The notes: generated by a model not told the origin, from the sequence alone. 64,000 bases of DNA from Butyrivibrio sp. X503 (GCF_003625475.1 NZ_RAIQ01000002.1:478696-542695); one strand, 5' to 3'; counted from the stretch's first letter, positions 35,133 through 45,250 are shown. Numbers and translations: made by a program.

Positions 35133-36083
35133 TTAGAAAAGTGCATTGTCCGGGTCTATCTTACGGACTGTAAAATTAGCCAAAAGAACCAGTATAAAGC
35201 CTACAAATGACTGGTATAAGCCGGCTGCCGCAGACATGCCCACATCATTAAGCTCCATAAGTCCTCTGTAAACATAAGTATCAATTGTCTGAGTTACGTT
35301 AAAAAGCGCTCCGGAATTCTGCGGAACCTGATAAAACAGTCCGAAATCTGAATAAAAGATCCTTCCTATGGACATAAGCACAAGCGTGATGATCGTCGGT
35401 TTTAACATCGGAAGTGTTATCTTAAAGATCTGTGTCATCTTATCGGCACCGTCAATAGCGGCTGCCTCATAGATTGATTTATCTATTCCGGAGATACTTG
35501 CCATGTACACGATCGACTGATAACCCATATTTTTCCAGAGAAAAACGATTATAAGTATCGCAGGCCAAGGACCTGTGGTTGCATACCAGGACACCGGGTT
35601 GATGCCCAGTGTCCTTAGTACGGTATTGTTTAAAAAACCTGAATCCGCATTTAAGAATGCGTAAACTATAAATCCTATTACAACCCAGGATAAAAGATTG
35701 GGTAACAGCAAAAGAGCCTGAAAGCCTTTTACTCTTTTCCTCTCTCCGAGCTCACACATCATGATCGCTACAGCTATCGCAAGGATCGTGCCTATTATGA
35801 TAAACGCAATATTATAAAGCACGGTATTCCTTGTCATGATCATGGCATCCTTGGTCTTAAAGAGGAATTTGAAGTTATCAAATCCGCAGAAATCACTTCC
35901 GAAGATTCCCTTCTTCAAGCTGTATTTCTTAAATGCCAGAAATACTCCGAACATCGGTATGTAGTTGTTTATTAGAAGATAGATCACTCCCGGAAGTGCG
36001 ATCAAAGAAAGGGGCAGATTTTTAAACCTCTTCTTTTTGTTTTTAACAGGTGTCTCTTTCACTTGTTTACCCTCCAAAGTCAT
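35133..36083 (-). CDS. ABC sugar transporter permease, LplB type
   Basis: A 316-residue CUT1 permease starting with a basic cytoplasmic tail and LPLSLIALPGVIYLLINNYIPM, a pattern of LplB/YteP proteins. The EAA loop is DKSIYEAAAIDGADKMTQIF. Its start overlaps the binding-protein stop (TAATG), so the three transporter genes are translationally coupled. Confidence 0.92.
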   Translation of the reverse strand: MTLEGKQVKETPVKNKKKRFKNLPLSLIALPGVIYLLINNYIPMFGVFLAFKKYSLKKGIFGSDFCGFDNFKFLFKTKDAMIMTRNTVLYNIAFIIIGTILAIAVAIMMCELGERKRVKGFQALLLLPNLLSWVVIGFIVYAFLNADSGFLNNTVLRTLGINPVSWYATTGPWPAILIIVFLWKNMGYQSIVYMASISGIDKSIYEAAAIDGADKMTQIFKITLPMLKPTIITLVLMSIGRIFYSDFGLFYQVPQNSGALFNVTQTIDTYVYRGLMELNDVGMSAAAGLYQSFVGFILVLLANFTVRKIDPDNALF

Positions 36084-37621
36084 TACTTGGAAGCCTTCCA
36101 GGCATCAAGCTGTGACTGCTTCTCGTTAAGAATATCCTGATATCCCGCATCATTAAGAGCCTGGATAAATTTATCTATCTCTGTGTCGGGATCAAGACTT
36201 CCGCAGATAAGTCCGGGAAGATACTGTGATATTACGTTAAGTACTGCAGTGTACTGTGTCTTTACATTGCTTGAATCAAAGGTAAAGCCCATAGCGGGTG
36301 ATGTCTTTGCGTTCTTGTTCTGATCAAGCTCCCACTGAAGTGATTCAGGGTTAGCAACACCCATCTGGTACATGTTAAAGAAGTTTCCGAGTGTTCCGCA
36401 TGAAAGCTGTGCTGTATATGGAACTGTAGCAGCATCCTGGCCCTCGGGATATGAAACGGAGCCGTCAGCGTTCTTTACATAATCTCTTCCTTCGATACCG
36501 TAGATAAGAAGGTTGATAACATCGGGATCTGTATATGTAAGATCAAGGAACTTAAGTGCTGCTTCGGGAACATCAGTTGTTGATGCGATCATGAAAGTAA
36601 TTGCATTGATATCACTTGTTGAAAGATAAGCATCACCGATGATCTTTGCTCCAAGGTCATAACCTGCAACCTGTGCTTCAAGTGAAACGGCTGTATCCTC
36701 TTCGGGATAACTGTATGCAGCGAGGTATCCGAAGTAGTTACCTGAGCTCATAGTCTCTGCAGCAGCTGAATTTGTTGTTGCTGCATCCTGCATAACAAGA
36801 CCGTTGTTGTACCAGCCTCTTACAAGCTTGCAAAGCTCCTTAAATCTGTCTGTTCCGTAAAGATCGGTTACGGTAAGATCATCACCCATAAGCACGCCGA
36901 TGGGTTTATATCTGTCATCGTTAAGGAAATCAACTTCGCCGTAGTTTGTTGAAAGTCCGATCTCTCCTGTCTGAACCGCTGCAAGAGGGATCATATCGGG
37001 ATGTCCTGCCTTAACTGTCTCAAGAACAGAAGTAACATCCTCGATTGAATTAACCTTGCTCATGTCGATATTAAGCTCGTCTGCGATGTCCTGACGATAG
37101 ATGAGCATGGGAGTAAGCGCGATAGGTTTCATAGTGGGGATACCATAGAGAACTCCGTTTGACTTGCAAGCTTCAAGCCAGCTGTCGCCAACTATCTCTT
37201 TTGCACCGGGAGCATAGGTATCGATCATATCAGTGATGTCGTAGCACATGTCAGTTGAAACATATGAACCGAAATCACCGAGTGACTCGAAGATATCAAT
37301 CTTCTCTCCGCCCTGGAGTGCAAGATTGATTTTACTTGAATACTCGAAGATCTGAATAGGCATAAGAGTAATCTCTGCTCCGATCTTCTCTCTTGTTATC
37401 TTGTTGATGGCTTCTTCAACCTCATCAAGATCTTCTTCTGTGGGAATATTATTGAAAGTACAATAAGCATAGGTAACCTGGTCGTAAGAACCCGATTCCT
37501 TGGATACTGCGGCATCTGTAGAACCCGCGTCGGGCTGTGCCGTAGGATCCGAACATGCAACAGCCGTGATCGCCATTGCTGCTGTAAGAACTAATGCCAG
37601 AATACGTTTTACGTTTTTCAT
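36083..37621 (-). CDS. ABC transporter oligosaccharide-binding lipoprotein, LplA type
   Basis: The lipobox is VACS around Cys23. The 512-residue protein has the long form typical of LplA: TYAYCTFNNIPTEEDLDEV, YLPGLICGSLDPDTEI near the end and a late QSQLDAWKAS. It binds an oligosaccharide for the LplB/C permeases. Control by the YesM/YesN pair encoded upstream is likely. AGGGAGG precedes the start. Confidence 0.9.
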   Translation of the reverse strand: MKNVKRILALVLTAAMAITAVACSDPTAQPDAGSTDAAVSKESGSYDQVTYAYCTFNNIPTEEDLDEVEEAINKITREKIGAEITLMPIQIFEYSSKINLALQGGEKIDIFESLGDFGSYVSTDMCYDITDMIDTYAPGAKEIVGDSWLEACKSNGVLYGIPTMKPIALTPMLIYRQDIADELNIDMSKVNSIEDVTSVLETVKAGHPDMIPLAAVQTGEIGLSTNYGEVDFLNDDRYKPIGVLMGDDLTVTDLYGTDRFKELCKLVRGWYNNGLVMQDAATTNSAAAETMSSGNYFGYLAAYSYPEEDTAVSLEAQVAGYDLGAKIIGDAYLSTSDINAITFMIASTTDVPEAALKFLDLTYTDPDVINLLIYGIEGRDYVKNADGSVSYPEGQDAATVPYTAQLSCGTLGNFFNMYQMGVANPESLQWELDQNKNAKTSPAMGFTFDSSNVKTQYTAVLNVISQYLPGLICGSLDPDTEIDKFIQALNDAGYQDILNEKQSQLDAWKASK

Positions 37622-37730
37622 TATAATAGAACCTCCCTTTTTTGATGGTTTAAGATTATCATTCGAAAAAAAGTGATTCTTTAAAAAAAGCGATATTAAT
37701 TTTCAAAAAAACGCCTTACCATATTTCCGG

Positions 37731-39326
37731 TTATTTTTTCTTATATTTTGTCGGTGATACCCCTTCAAGCTTTTTGAATGTAGTGGAAAAATAGGTAAAG
37801 TTGTCAAACCCCACCTTTTCTGCGACGTCGCTGACTCTCTCCCCCCTGTCAAGCAGGAGCTTGGCCTGTTCTACCCTGCAAGCGGCTATAGCTTCATTGA
37901 TCGAGATACCGGTTTCTTTCTTATAGACCTTGGAAAGATACTCGGGAGCAAGGAAAAACTCCTCCGCTATCTCATTTCGACCGATGTGTTCCTTATAATG
38001 TTGACGAATATACGTATTTATTTTATCACAAATAGTGAAGCTTTTCAGAATTTTTTTCTCGTACTCAAATGTGGCATCGAGTAGATAGCCCACCCACTTT
38101 ATCATGTCGATAACAGATTTTGTCGCATTCTTTTCAAGCTTACCAAGGTTTTCGTCCTCAATAAGCCCGATAGCTCCGATCTGTTTTTTGCCAAGATATG
38201 TATATACGATCTGCTGGATCTCTTTTACAAGCCTGTTCAGGGCATCATCGGTAAGAGCATTGCCCTTGGAGGTCTCGTTTAAGCAGGTTTTTATAATGCT
38301 CATAAACTCCATCTTATTATTCGATGAAAGCAGAGCTTCGAGCTTTGAAGAATCAAGGTTTATTCCCAATGAGCTGCGATTATTAGCCACATCCTCCTCG
38401 CAAAAAGCCGTTCCGTAGTAGGATACGTTCTTTTGAATAATACCCTTTATTTTCTGATATGCATCGTAAAACTCATGCATGTGAACGCTTCTTCCGATGC
38501 AGGTTGTCATCTCTGAGAATAATATCTTCTTTTGCTGCGTAAGAAGAACATTGGATTTTTCCAATATATCTTTTTTGGACTGCTCTTCTTTTCCTTCATC
38601 CACGGGAACGATCGAAACAATAAATACTTCTCCTCCAACTTCAAAGCCGGTGGCGAAATTTGCCTGCGGATCACCCAAAAGAACTTCCATGTGGATGTTT
38701 TCGAGTATAAAAAGAATGAGACTTATACTTATGATCTCCCTGTCTTTCTCAATACCGGAAAGCCTGGATACAACAAGTCTGTATAAGCCTTTCGGGTCAA
38801 CATCAAGTCGCCTTGAAGCTATCTCTTTTTCTATATCCGAAGCACTCGGCGCGATCTTGGAAGTGAGTATATCCATCCAGAAATTATTGTAGAGCCTTGA
38901 AGTATTCTTTTTGGCCCATTTCCCAAGCTCGCTGGTTTCTTTGATATTTCTTTTATCCAAAAGATCTCCGATCATCTTGCGGAGCGTCGCTTCCATGACA
39001 TGAACATCAAAAGGCTTAAGGAGATACTCGAAAACATGGAGCTTCATGGCACTTGTTGCATAATCGAAGCTTTCATGGCACGTCAAAAAGAGGAACTCTC
39101 CGTCAAGTTCCTGTTCCCTATACCATTTTAAAAGCTCAATACCGCTTCCCTTAGGCATCTCAATGTCACTGATAACAATATCGATTGGCTCATCCGTAAG
39201 GATCTTCTTGGCTTCTTTGATATTGTAGGCAGTGAACACATCTTCCACGTCAAGGGATGTCCAATCCACGGTATCCCTGATGACATCAACGGTTGCGATG
39301 TCATCATCAACAATAAGCACTCTCAT
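37731..39326 (-). CDS. YesN-type response regulator (REC plus AraC)
   Basis: The start is the ATG at 39326 (MRVLIVDDD), with TGAGGAG overlapping the kinase stop. A receiver domain has Asp54 (VISDIEMP) as phosphoacceptor; a middle region of about 270 residues resembles the YesN linker; and the C-terminal AraC double HTH is NEIAEEFFLAPEYLSKVYKK and VSDVAEKVGFDNFTYFSTTF. It works with the YesM-like kinase, most likely on the LplABC operon downstream. Confidence 0.92.
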   Translation of the reverse strand: MRVLIVDDDIATVDVIRDTVDWTSLDVEDVFTAYNIKEAKKILTDEPIDIVISDIEMPKGSGIELLKWYREQELDGEFLFLTCHESFDYATSAMKLHVFEYLLKPFDVHVMEATLRKMIGDLLDKRNIKETSELGKWAKKNTSRLYNNFWMDILTSKIAPSASDIEKEIASRRLDVDPKGLYRLVVSRLSGIEKDREIISISLILFILENIHMEVLLGDPQANFATGFEVGGEVFIVSIVPVDEGKEEQSKKDILEKSNVLLTQQKKILFSEMTTCIGRSVHMHEFYDAYQKIKGIIQKNVSYYGTAFCEEDVANNRSSLGINLDSSKLEALLSSNNKMEFMSIIKTCLNETSKGNALTDDALNRLVKEIQQIVYTYLGKKQIGAIGLIEDENLGKLEKNATKSVIDMIKWVGYLLDATFEYEKKILKSFTICDKINTYIRQHYKEHIGRNEIAEEFFLAPEYLSKVYKKETGISINEAIAACRVEQAKLLLDRGERVSDVAEKVGFDNFTYFSTTFKKLEGVSPTKYKKK

Positions 39327-39334
39327 AATACTCC

Positions 39335-41062
39335 TCAATCTATGTTTATCTTGCTGTGTTCGTCCACTTCGTGTTTGGGCGTTTTCGGAATATACATCGT
39401 ATTCTTGCAGCCGTGCGGCTCGATATTGCTGATCTCAAAAAGATCGTTTCTTTCATACATGATTTCAAGAATTCTCTTGATGCTAAAGAGTCCGACTCTG
39501 CTTCCGTCCTTAGGTGTTGTTGACGAACCGTTGTTGAAGTCATCAAGAATATTTTCGGGATATCCACTTCCGTCGTCCTCTATCTCTATCCTGAGCATTT
39601 CCTCGTTGTCTCTTTTTACCGGTTCTGCCTTGATAAGGATCGTCAGCATCGAGTTGATGTCGACGGCGTACTTGTACTCATTCTCGATCACCGTATGAAT
39701 GAGCATCTGCGGGATGTTCCAGTCTCTTACGTCATCCGCTGCATCAATGTAGAAAAAGACGCAGCCCGGATATTTAAGCTCCTGCATTTCAAAATAGTTC
39801 TCGACGTGCCTTATCTCTTCATCAAGCGTCACCGTATGAAGTCCCGATCTGAACATATATCTGATATTCTTGGATAAAGAGTCTATGTAACGCCTTATTT
39901 CCTCGTTTTTGCCCTGCTGCGAAAGACTTGATATCGTAGTCATCGCATTTAGGAAAAAGTGAGGTCTTATCTGCAGTTTGACCGCTTTAAGCTCGGTTTC
40001 CTGAAGTGTTATCTGCTTCTCATAGGACTTGATCTTAAGTCCCATGATCTCATCCATAAGCTTGTTGAACGTGTTTTTTAAAAGATTAAATTCTTTGCTT
40101 CCGAATTCATCGGATATTCTAAGCTCATAGTCTCCGAGCTGGATCTTTTCCATGTCTCTCTGAAGCTTACCGACAGGTCTTATGATGCTCTTTCTGAGGT
40201 GTCTTATCATGAACATCGTATATGCAAAAAGGATCAGGATGATCGCCAGCATCGCCCATACATCCAACTGAAGGAATTTAAAACTGAAGGTTTCTTTTGC
40301 GTAAGCTCTTATACGGTAGTTCTCAGCGCCAAGCACATACTCTTTTCCCCTTGGGGCAAATTCAGTGATATCAACAAGTTTATCTCCCTCTTTGACGTCA
40401 CCCGGCTTTTCACCGAATATCCCCCAGATCACCTTGCTTTCCGGTTCGTACAGCACAAGCGCCATCTCTGAGAGGTCGCCTGTATTACCTGTTCCCAAAA
40501 AACTTTTCATGGAAATATATACGGCCGCAGCCTCATTTTGCCATACGTAGATCTTGTACAGGTATGATGCATCTCCTATCTTTTCAATCTTCCAGTCGGC
40601 TTTCGCACGACCCAGAGACGCTTTTTCCATGGTAAAAGATCTCAGATAATCCCTGTCTTTATAGCTTATTGTTGTGTTGGAATAATCAAGACAAGTATTG
40701 TAAGTACTCTCCGCGATAACAAAAGTAACTTTGTTCTGATTGGCCGATACCGCCTCTTCCATCATCTCTTTTAACCTGACGGAGGCGTAGTATCTATCGG
40801 ATTCCTTGCCGCTCTTAAGCATGCTGTAATTGTCATTTTTGTAGATCATCTGCTCAAGGAGCATGTCGGCGTACTGTATCTTATTATCAAGCTCACGCCC
40901 ATACACCTCAACAAGATTCTCAGCCGAAGAAACCTGCGAACTTCTGATGTTTCTGTACGAATTGTTGACGTATACTCCAAAAACAGCAGCTATAAGTATG
41001 CTCTGAATCACTATGAATATTATGGTCTTACGAATGACCGAAGATTCGCTCTTAATGCGCAT
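39335..41062 (-). CDS. YesM-type sensor histidine kinase
   Basis: An N-terminal membrane helix (TIIFIVIQSILIAAVFGVYV), a large extracellular dCache-like sensor (about 35-270), a second helix, HAMP, then the His_kinase motif with LQIRPHFFLNAMTTISSL, and a HATPase domain with VIENEYKYAVD and IEDDGSGYPENIL. In this family the N box commonly begins with ENAIKHG; the Lys-Tyr variant here is unusual. It probably senses an external sugar or cell-wall state. It starts the operon with the response regulator. Confidence 0.9.
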   Translation of the reverse strand: MRIKSESSVIRKTIIFIVIQSILIAAVFGVYVNNSYRNIRSSQVSSAENLVEVYGRELDNKIQYADMLLEQMIYKNDNYSMLKSGKESDRYYASVRLKEMMEEAVSANQNKVTFVIAESTYNTCLDYSNTTISYKDRDYLRSFTMEKASLGRAKADWKIEKIGDASYLYKIYVWQNEAAAVYISMKSFLGTGNTGDLSEMALVLYEPESKVIWGIFGEKPGDVKEGDKLVDITEFAPRGKEYVLGAENYRIRAYAKETFSFKFLQLDVWAMLAIILILFAYTMFMIRHLRKSIIRPVGKLQRDMEKIQLGDYELRISDEFGSKEFNLLKNTFNKLMDEIMGLKIKSYEKQITLQETELKAVKLQIRPHFFLNAMTTISSLSQQGKNEEIRRYIDSLSKNIRYMFRSGLHTVTLDEEIRHVENYFEMQELKYPGCVFFYIDAADDVRDWNIPQMLIHTVIENEYKYAVDINSMLTILIKAEPVKRDNEEMLRIEIEDDGSGYPENILDDFNNGSSTTPKDGSRVGLFSIKRILEIMYERNDLFEISNIEPHGCKNTMYIPKTPKHEVDEHSKINID

Positions 41063-41108
41063 ATGGGAACGCCCTCATAATCTGCTTATAATCTTATAAT
41101 AGCTACAA

Positions 41109-41143
41109 AAGACACTTTCCCCTTGCCCCCGGAAAAGTGTCTT
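41109..41143 (-). terminator. Terminator after glycogen synthase (or upstream of the kinase operon)
   Basis: AAGACACTTTCCC pairs with GGAAAAGTGTCTT with one bulge. On the minus strand TTTT follows. It lies 41 bases after the glgA stop. Confidence 0.75.
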
Positions 41144-41183
41144 AATTATAAACGTCTATATTCAATTATTATCACAAATAAGA

Positions 41184-42629
41184 TTATCCGACAAGCCAGT
41201 CGTACATTTCCTGATATTTCTCGGCTGAAACCCTCCAGGAGAAATCAACGGCCATGGCTCTGTCGATCATCTTGTTCCATTCGCGCTTCTTGTCATAGAA
41301 TACGTGCTCGGCCTGACGAATGGTATCAAGCATCTCGTGTGCGTTGTAATTAAGGAATCCAAAACCGGTTCCGGTTCCTTCGTACTTGTTATATGGCTCA
41401 ACGGTATCGATAAGTCCGCCTGTCTGCCTTACGATAGGAATCGTTCCGTATCTGAGTGCCATGAGCTGTGAAAGTCCGCAGGGCTCAAAGAGTGATGGCA
41501 TCAGGAATACATCGGATGCGGCATATATCTTGTGTGACATAGGTTCCGAATAATAGATATTGGCGGAAACCTTGTCGTTGTACTTCCAGTCAAAGTGGCG
41601 GAAGGAATTCTCGTACTGCTCTTCACCGGTACCGAGAACAACAAGCTGGATCGCATCCTGACAAAGTTCATCGAGGATACAATTGATAAGATCAAAGCCC
41701 TTCTGGTCGGTAAGTCTTGAAACAATACCGATCATCATGCACTTATCGTCTTCTTTAAGTCCGAGCTCCTTCTGAAGAGCTCTTTTATTCTTGATCTTCT
41801 CCTTACGGAAGTTGATCGCATTGTACTTGTATGGAATATACTCATCGGTCTCGGGATTGAACTCATCGTAATCAATACCGTTGACGATACCTCGAAGATC
41901 GCCCGCTCTGGCTCTAAGGAGTCCGTCAAGGTCTTCTCCGTAAAACTCGGTCTTAATCTCCTCAGCATAAGCAACACTAACTGTTGTGACAGCGTCGGAA
42001 TAGACAATACCGCCCTTTAAAAGATCTGCATCCTTAAAGAGTCCGAGTTTGTCGGATGTAAAATAGAAATCGGGAAGCCCCGTGATATCTCTTACAGTCT
42101 TAATATCCCATTTTCCCTGGAACTTAAGATTGTGGATAGTCATAATGGCCTTGATGCCTCTAAAGAACTCATTTCCCTGGAATCTCTCTTTGAGATAAAC
42201 GGGAACAAGTCCGGTCTGCCAATCATGGCAATGTATGATGTCGGGTCTGAAATCGATGACGGGAAGTATCGAAAGAGCTGCCTTTGAGAAAAAGGCAAAC
42301 TTCTCAATCTCAAATACTGTGTCATCCCCGTAGGGCTTCATTCCGTTAAAATAGAACTCATTGTCAATAAAATAGTACTTAATGCCGTCAACTTCAGCCT
42401 TGAAGATACCTACATACTCATTCTTCCAATGGAAATCCATGTAGAAGTTAGAGATATATTCCATCTTATCTTTCATTTGCTGGCTGATGCATTTGTACAA
42501 AGGTAAAATGACACGAACGTCAAAGTATCTCTTATCAATCTCTTTGGGAAGGGAGCCCACTACATCGGCAAGTCCTCCCGTTTTGATAAAAGGCACTCCT
42601 TCTGAAGCCACAAACAGGATTTTTTTCAT
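41184..42629 (-). CDS. glgA: Glycogen synthase
   Basis: The GT5 glycogen synthase hallmark KTGGLADVVGSLPKE lies at 16-30; ADP-glucose binding and catalysis are also marked by a late SLFEPCGLSQLMALRYGTIPIV. The length of 481 is normal. It extends alpha-1,4-glucan from ADP-glucose. Its start overlaps the trpS stop by one base (TAATG). No glgB, glgC or glgD is nearby, so the remaining glycogen genes are elsewhere. Confidence 0.95.
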   Translation of the reverse strand: MKKILFVASEGVPFIKTGGLADVVGSLPKEIDKRYFDVRVILPLYKCISQQMKDKMEYISNFYMDFHWKNEYVGIFKAEVDGIKYYFIDNEFYFNGMKPYGDDTVFEIEKFAFFSKAALSILPVIDFRPDIIHCHDWQTGLVPVYLKERFQGNEFFRGIKAIMTIHNLKFQGKWDIKTVRDITGLPDFYFTSDKLGLFKDADLLKGGIVYSDAVTTVSVAYAEEIKTEFYGEDLDGLLRARAGDLRGIVNGIDYDEFNPETDEYIPYKYNAINFRKEKIKNKRALQKELGLKEDDKCMMIGIVSRLTDQKGFDLINCILDELCQDAIQLVVLGTGEEQYENSFRHFDWKYNDKVSANIYYSEPMSHKIYAASDVFLMPSLFEPCGLSQLMALRYGTIPIVRQTGGLIDTVEPYNKYEGTGTGFGFLNYNAHEMLDTIRQAEHVFYDKKREWNKMIDRAMAVDFSWRVSAEKYQEMYDWLVG

Positions 42630-43723
42630 TATTCTGACATCTCCTCATACTTTGCGGATTGCATAGCTATAAGTTCTTTATCGTCGAAATAATTGATCTT
42701 CATTGCATTCTTAACATCGGAAAGAGTCTGTGCAGCAACTTCCTTGGCTACTTCGCTGCCCTTTCTGAGGACTTCGTATACATAAGGAATATCCTTCTGG
42801 AATTCCTTTCTTCTGGTTCTGATAGGTTCAAGCTCTGCCTGAAGTACGCTGTTGAGGAACTTCTTGACCTTAACGTCTCCAAGGCCGCCTCTCTTGTAAT
42901 GATCCTTCATCTCCTGAAGACATGTATATTCGGGAGCAAATTCAGCAAAATGCTCATCCCTTGCAAACGCGTCAAGATAGATGAATACAGGATTGCCCTC
43001 TACTTCACCGGGATCCTCTACTCTCAAATGATTGGGATCTGTGAACATGCTCATGACCTTCTTCTTGATGGAATCGGGTTCCTCGGACAAATAGATGCAG
43101 TTGCCGAGTGACTTACTCATCTTGGCCTTGCCGTCTATTCCGGGAAGTCTTAAGCATGCAGCATTATCGGGAAGCAGAATCTGTGGTTCAACAAGCGCTT
43201 CACCATAAACTGAATTAAACTTTCTAACGATCTCTTTGCACTGCTCAAGCATGGGCTCCTGGTCTTCTCCGACAGGAACGGTCGTAGCCTTAAAAGCAGT
43301 GATATCTGCAGCCTGGCTGATAGGATATGTAAAGAATCCTACAGGGATACTTGTTCCGAAGTTTCTCATTTGAAGTTCGGTCTTAACTGTAGGATTTCTC
43401 TGAAGTCTTGATACAGTAACGAGATTCATGTAGTAGAATGACAGCTCTGTCAGTTCAGGAATCTGTGATTGAATAAAGAGTGTAGACTTGGCAGGATCAA
43501 GGCCTGCCGCAAGATAATCCAGCGCTACCTCAATGATATTCTGACGAACCTTCTCCGGGTTGTCTGCATTATCTGTAAGAGCCTGTGCATCGGCGATCAT
43601 AATAAAAATCTTATCGAACTCGCCGGAATTCTGAAGCTCCACTCTTCTCCTTAAAGAGCCTACGTAATGTCCTACATGGAGCTTACCTGTAGGGCGATCT
43701 CCGGTCAAAATAATCTTACTCAT
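42629..43723 (-). CDS. trpS: Tryptophanyl-tRNA synthetase
   Basis: A class Ic synthetase with HVGH at 16-19 and KMSKS at 201-205, and the TrpRS pattern [17 protein letters not shown] and [13 protein letters not shown]. It is 364 residues, about 35 more than Bacillus TrpS, the excess lying in the C-terminal half. It charges tRNA-Trp. AGGAGA precedes the ATG. No T-box fits in the 51-base gap upstream. Confidence 0.95.
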   Translation of the reverse strand: MSKIILTGDRPTGKLHVGHYVGSLRRRVELQNSGEFDKIFIMIADAQALTDNADNPEKVRQNIIEVALDYLAAGLDPAKSTLFIQSQIPELTELSFYYMNLVTVSRLQRNPTVKTELQMRNFGTSIPVGFFTYPISQAADITAFKATTVPVGEDQEPMLEQCKEIVRKFNSVYGEALVEPQILLPDNAACLRLPGIDGKAKMSKSLGNCIYLSEEPDSIKKKVMSMFTDPNHLRVEDPGEVEGNPVFIYLDAFARDEHFAEFAPEYTCLQEMKDHYKRGGLGDVKVKKFLNSVLQAELEPIRTRRKEFQKDIPYVYEVLRKGSEVAKEVAAQTLSDVKNAMKINYFDDKELIAMQSAKYEEMSE

Positions 43724-43774
43724 CTTGATGAATCTCCTAAATAATCTAGTTTAAAAATGTATATATAGAATACC

Positions 43775-44980
43775 TTATTTTAACTTGAGTGACAATGCGT
43801 ATTGATCTTGAGAAACTTTGATTATCACATTTCTGGTATTCTTGGTCGTGCCGAGAAGTCCAAACGCCTCAGAAAACAGCGCTACACCGAACTTCAGCTT
43901 GCCATGGCACCTATTTTCGACAGCTCTGTCAATCTCGTTCATGATACTGACCATGACTCTGTCTCTGAGTCCCCAGGTATCAAGAAGCGACAATATCTCG
44001 TCAACGGTAACGCACGCCATTACAGTTCTTACCTGGCTTGAGGTTCCGCCAACAATGGCTGTGTGAGCCGCAAATATCTCTCTTCTTCCGTCTGAAGCAT
44101 AGGAATTGGTATTCATAATTCCCGCAGCAAGCTTAACAAGCTTACCTGCATTTCCTACAAGCAATATGCTCTCTATTCCCGCATTAACGGCAGCGTCAAT
44201 CGCAAATCCGGGGAAATTGAAGCAATATATCGAAGTATTAAGAGACACATGAAGGTTTCTGTAAACGTCGTCGGCGCAATAATTACCGGGAGAAATGATC
44301 AGGTTGTTAACTCCCATCGCCATCTGTTTCTCTATCTGATTCTCAATGGAACCCACGATATCTCTTTGATGAACCTGCGATACCGTTCCGCATTCACCCA
44401 TAATGGTAATTCCGCCCGCAAAAGCGCTCTGTCCGACTGTCTGCTTGGCAGCTATCATCATTCCCTCGGGACAGCTTACCGTAATAAGAAGAAGCTGTGC
44501 TCCGTCCGCAGTTTCACATACATTGGCAACGGAATCAAAGATCATATTCCTTGCTTCTTTTTCAATAAGAGCTTCGCCTCTTTTAATACCCGGAACACCG
44601 TCAAAAGCAATGCCGATGCCTTCTCCGCCCTTAATGAAAAGATTGCCGTATCTTGTATCGATATGTACACTGTCATCAACTTTACGAAAATCCGTTATCT
44701 TGGAAACATCAACATGGATCTCGGCGCGCTCTCTTATATCCGGAGCTGCTCCGCCCTCCATGATGGCATAGAAGTGCGCATGGTTCTCATCGCAGTCATC
44801 TTCTACCTTGTAAACGGAAATAGTTCGTGAATTACCGCCTTGATGCTTGATCGTCACGAATTCGTAGTCGATTCTGAAAAGCAAACAAGCCGCAGCCGCT
44901 CTTGCAGCAGCTGCAGCACAATCTCCTGTTGTAAGTGGGCTAAGAATCAACCCCGCGTTTCTAGCCACATTACTGTCCAT
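43775..44980 (-). CDS. cbiD: Cobalt-precorrin-5B (C1)-methyltransferase CbiD
   Basis: The start is the ATG at 44980 with GAGG seven bases upstream, giving 401 residues. The family pattern is a glycine-alanine N-terminus (LTTGDCAAAAARAAAACLL), GAQLLLITVSCPEGMMIA, an IISPGNYCADD segment (PGNYG in most), and HTAIVGGTSSQVRTVMACV. CbiD adds the C1 methyl of cobalt-precorrin-5B in the anaerobic B12 route. No other cobalamin gene is seen and no riboswitch precedes it, so it is isolated or specialised. The sequence is somewhat divergent. Confidence 0.85.
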   Translation of the reverse strand: MDSNVARNAGLILSPLTTGDCAAAAARAAAACLLFRIDYEFVTIKHQGGNSRTISVYKVEDDCDENHAHFYAIMEGGAAPDIRERAEIHVDVSKITDFRKVDDSVHIDTRYGNLFIKGGEGIGIAFDGVPGIKRGEALIEKEARNMIFDSVANVCETADGAQLLLITVSCPEGMMIAAKQTVGQSAFAGGITIMGECGTVSQVHQRDIVGSIENQIEKQMAMGVNNLIISPGNYCADDVYRNLHVSLNTSIYCFNFPGFAIDAAVNAGIESILLVGNAGKLVKLAAGIMNTNSYASDGRREIFAAHTAIVGGTSSQVRTVMACVTVDEILSLLDTWGLRDRVMVSIMNEIDRAVENRCHGKLKFGVALFSEAFGLLGTTKNTRNVIIKVSQDQYALSLKLK

Positions 44981-45097
44981 ACCTAATCCTCGCAAACATT
45001 TTTTGGTTTGTTATTCTGATAAAATTATACTATATTTCGTTTGTAAGTTATTTATTATTTCGATTTACTTTATGCTTAATTTATAATTTGTCCATAC

Positions 45098-45125
45098 TTT
45101 GTACAAATCTATTACTTAATATAAT
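45098..45125 (+). promoter_or_regulatory. Promoter of the candidate small RNA
   Basis: TATAAT (45120-45125) is preceded by TTTGTA (45098-45103) at 16 bases. The -35 is weak. The predicted start, near 45131, falls at the base of the first hairpin of the RNA. Confidence 0.55.
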
Positions 45126-45129
45126 ACTA

Positions 45130-45250
45130 TCAGAAGTGAAAACTTCTGACTCCCCCAACAAAACTTTTTTCATACCGGGTCGATTGGCTCCCCACCGGTC
45201 GACCCCTCCTCCCAAAATTCCGCACCTAACCGATAGGTGCGTTTTCTTTT
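45130..45250 (+). ncRNA. Candidate trans-acting small RNA with C-rich loops, about 120 nt
   Basis: In the 301-base gap 44981-45281 the plus strand holds a complete transcription unit with no reading frame of note. Hairpin 1 (45130-45149) is a perfect 8-bp stem TCAGAAGT with a GAAA tetraloop. A single-stranded CTCCCCCAAC follows. Hairpin 2 (45177-45205) has 11 pairs, two of them G-U, and a CUCCCCA apical loop. CUCCUCCCAAAA is next, unpaired, then a rho-independent terminator (45221-45250). Three exposed C-rich tracts complementary to Shine-Dalgarno sequences are the design of regulators such as RsaE/RoxS in other Firmicutes. Flanking genes run the other way, so it is not a leader or tail of either. 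I know no family name for it. Confidence 0.75.
45221..45250 (+). terminator. Terminator of the candidate small RNA
   Basis: CGCACCTA pairs with TAGGTGCG around ACCGA, then TTTTCTTTTT. The T tract is on the plus strand only; on the minus strand there is none, and no plus-strand gene ends here. Confidence 0.88.

Noticed and set aside
43724..43774. T-box or riboswitch before trpS
   Set aside because: The gap to cbiD is only 51 bases, too small, and no specifier or AGGGUGGNACCGCG-like element is seen.
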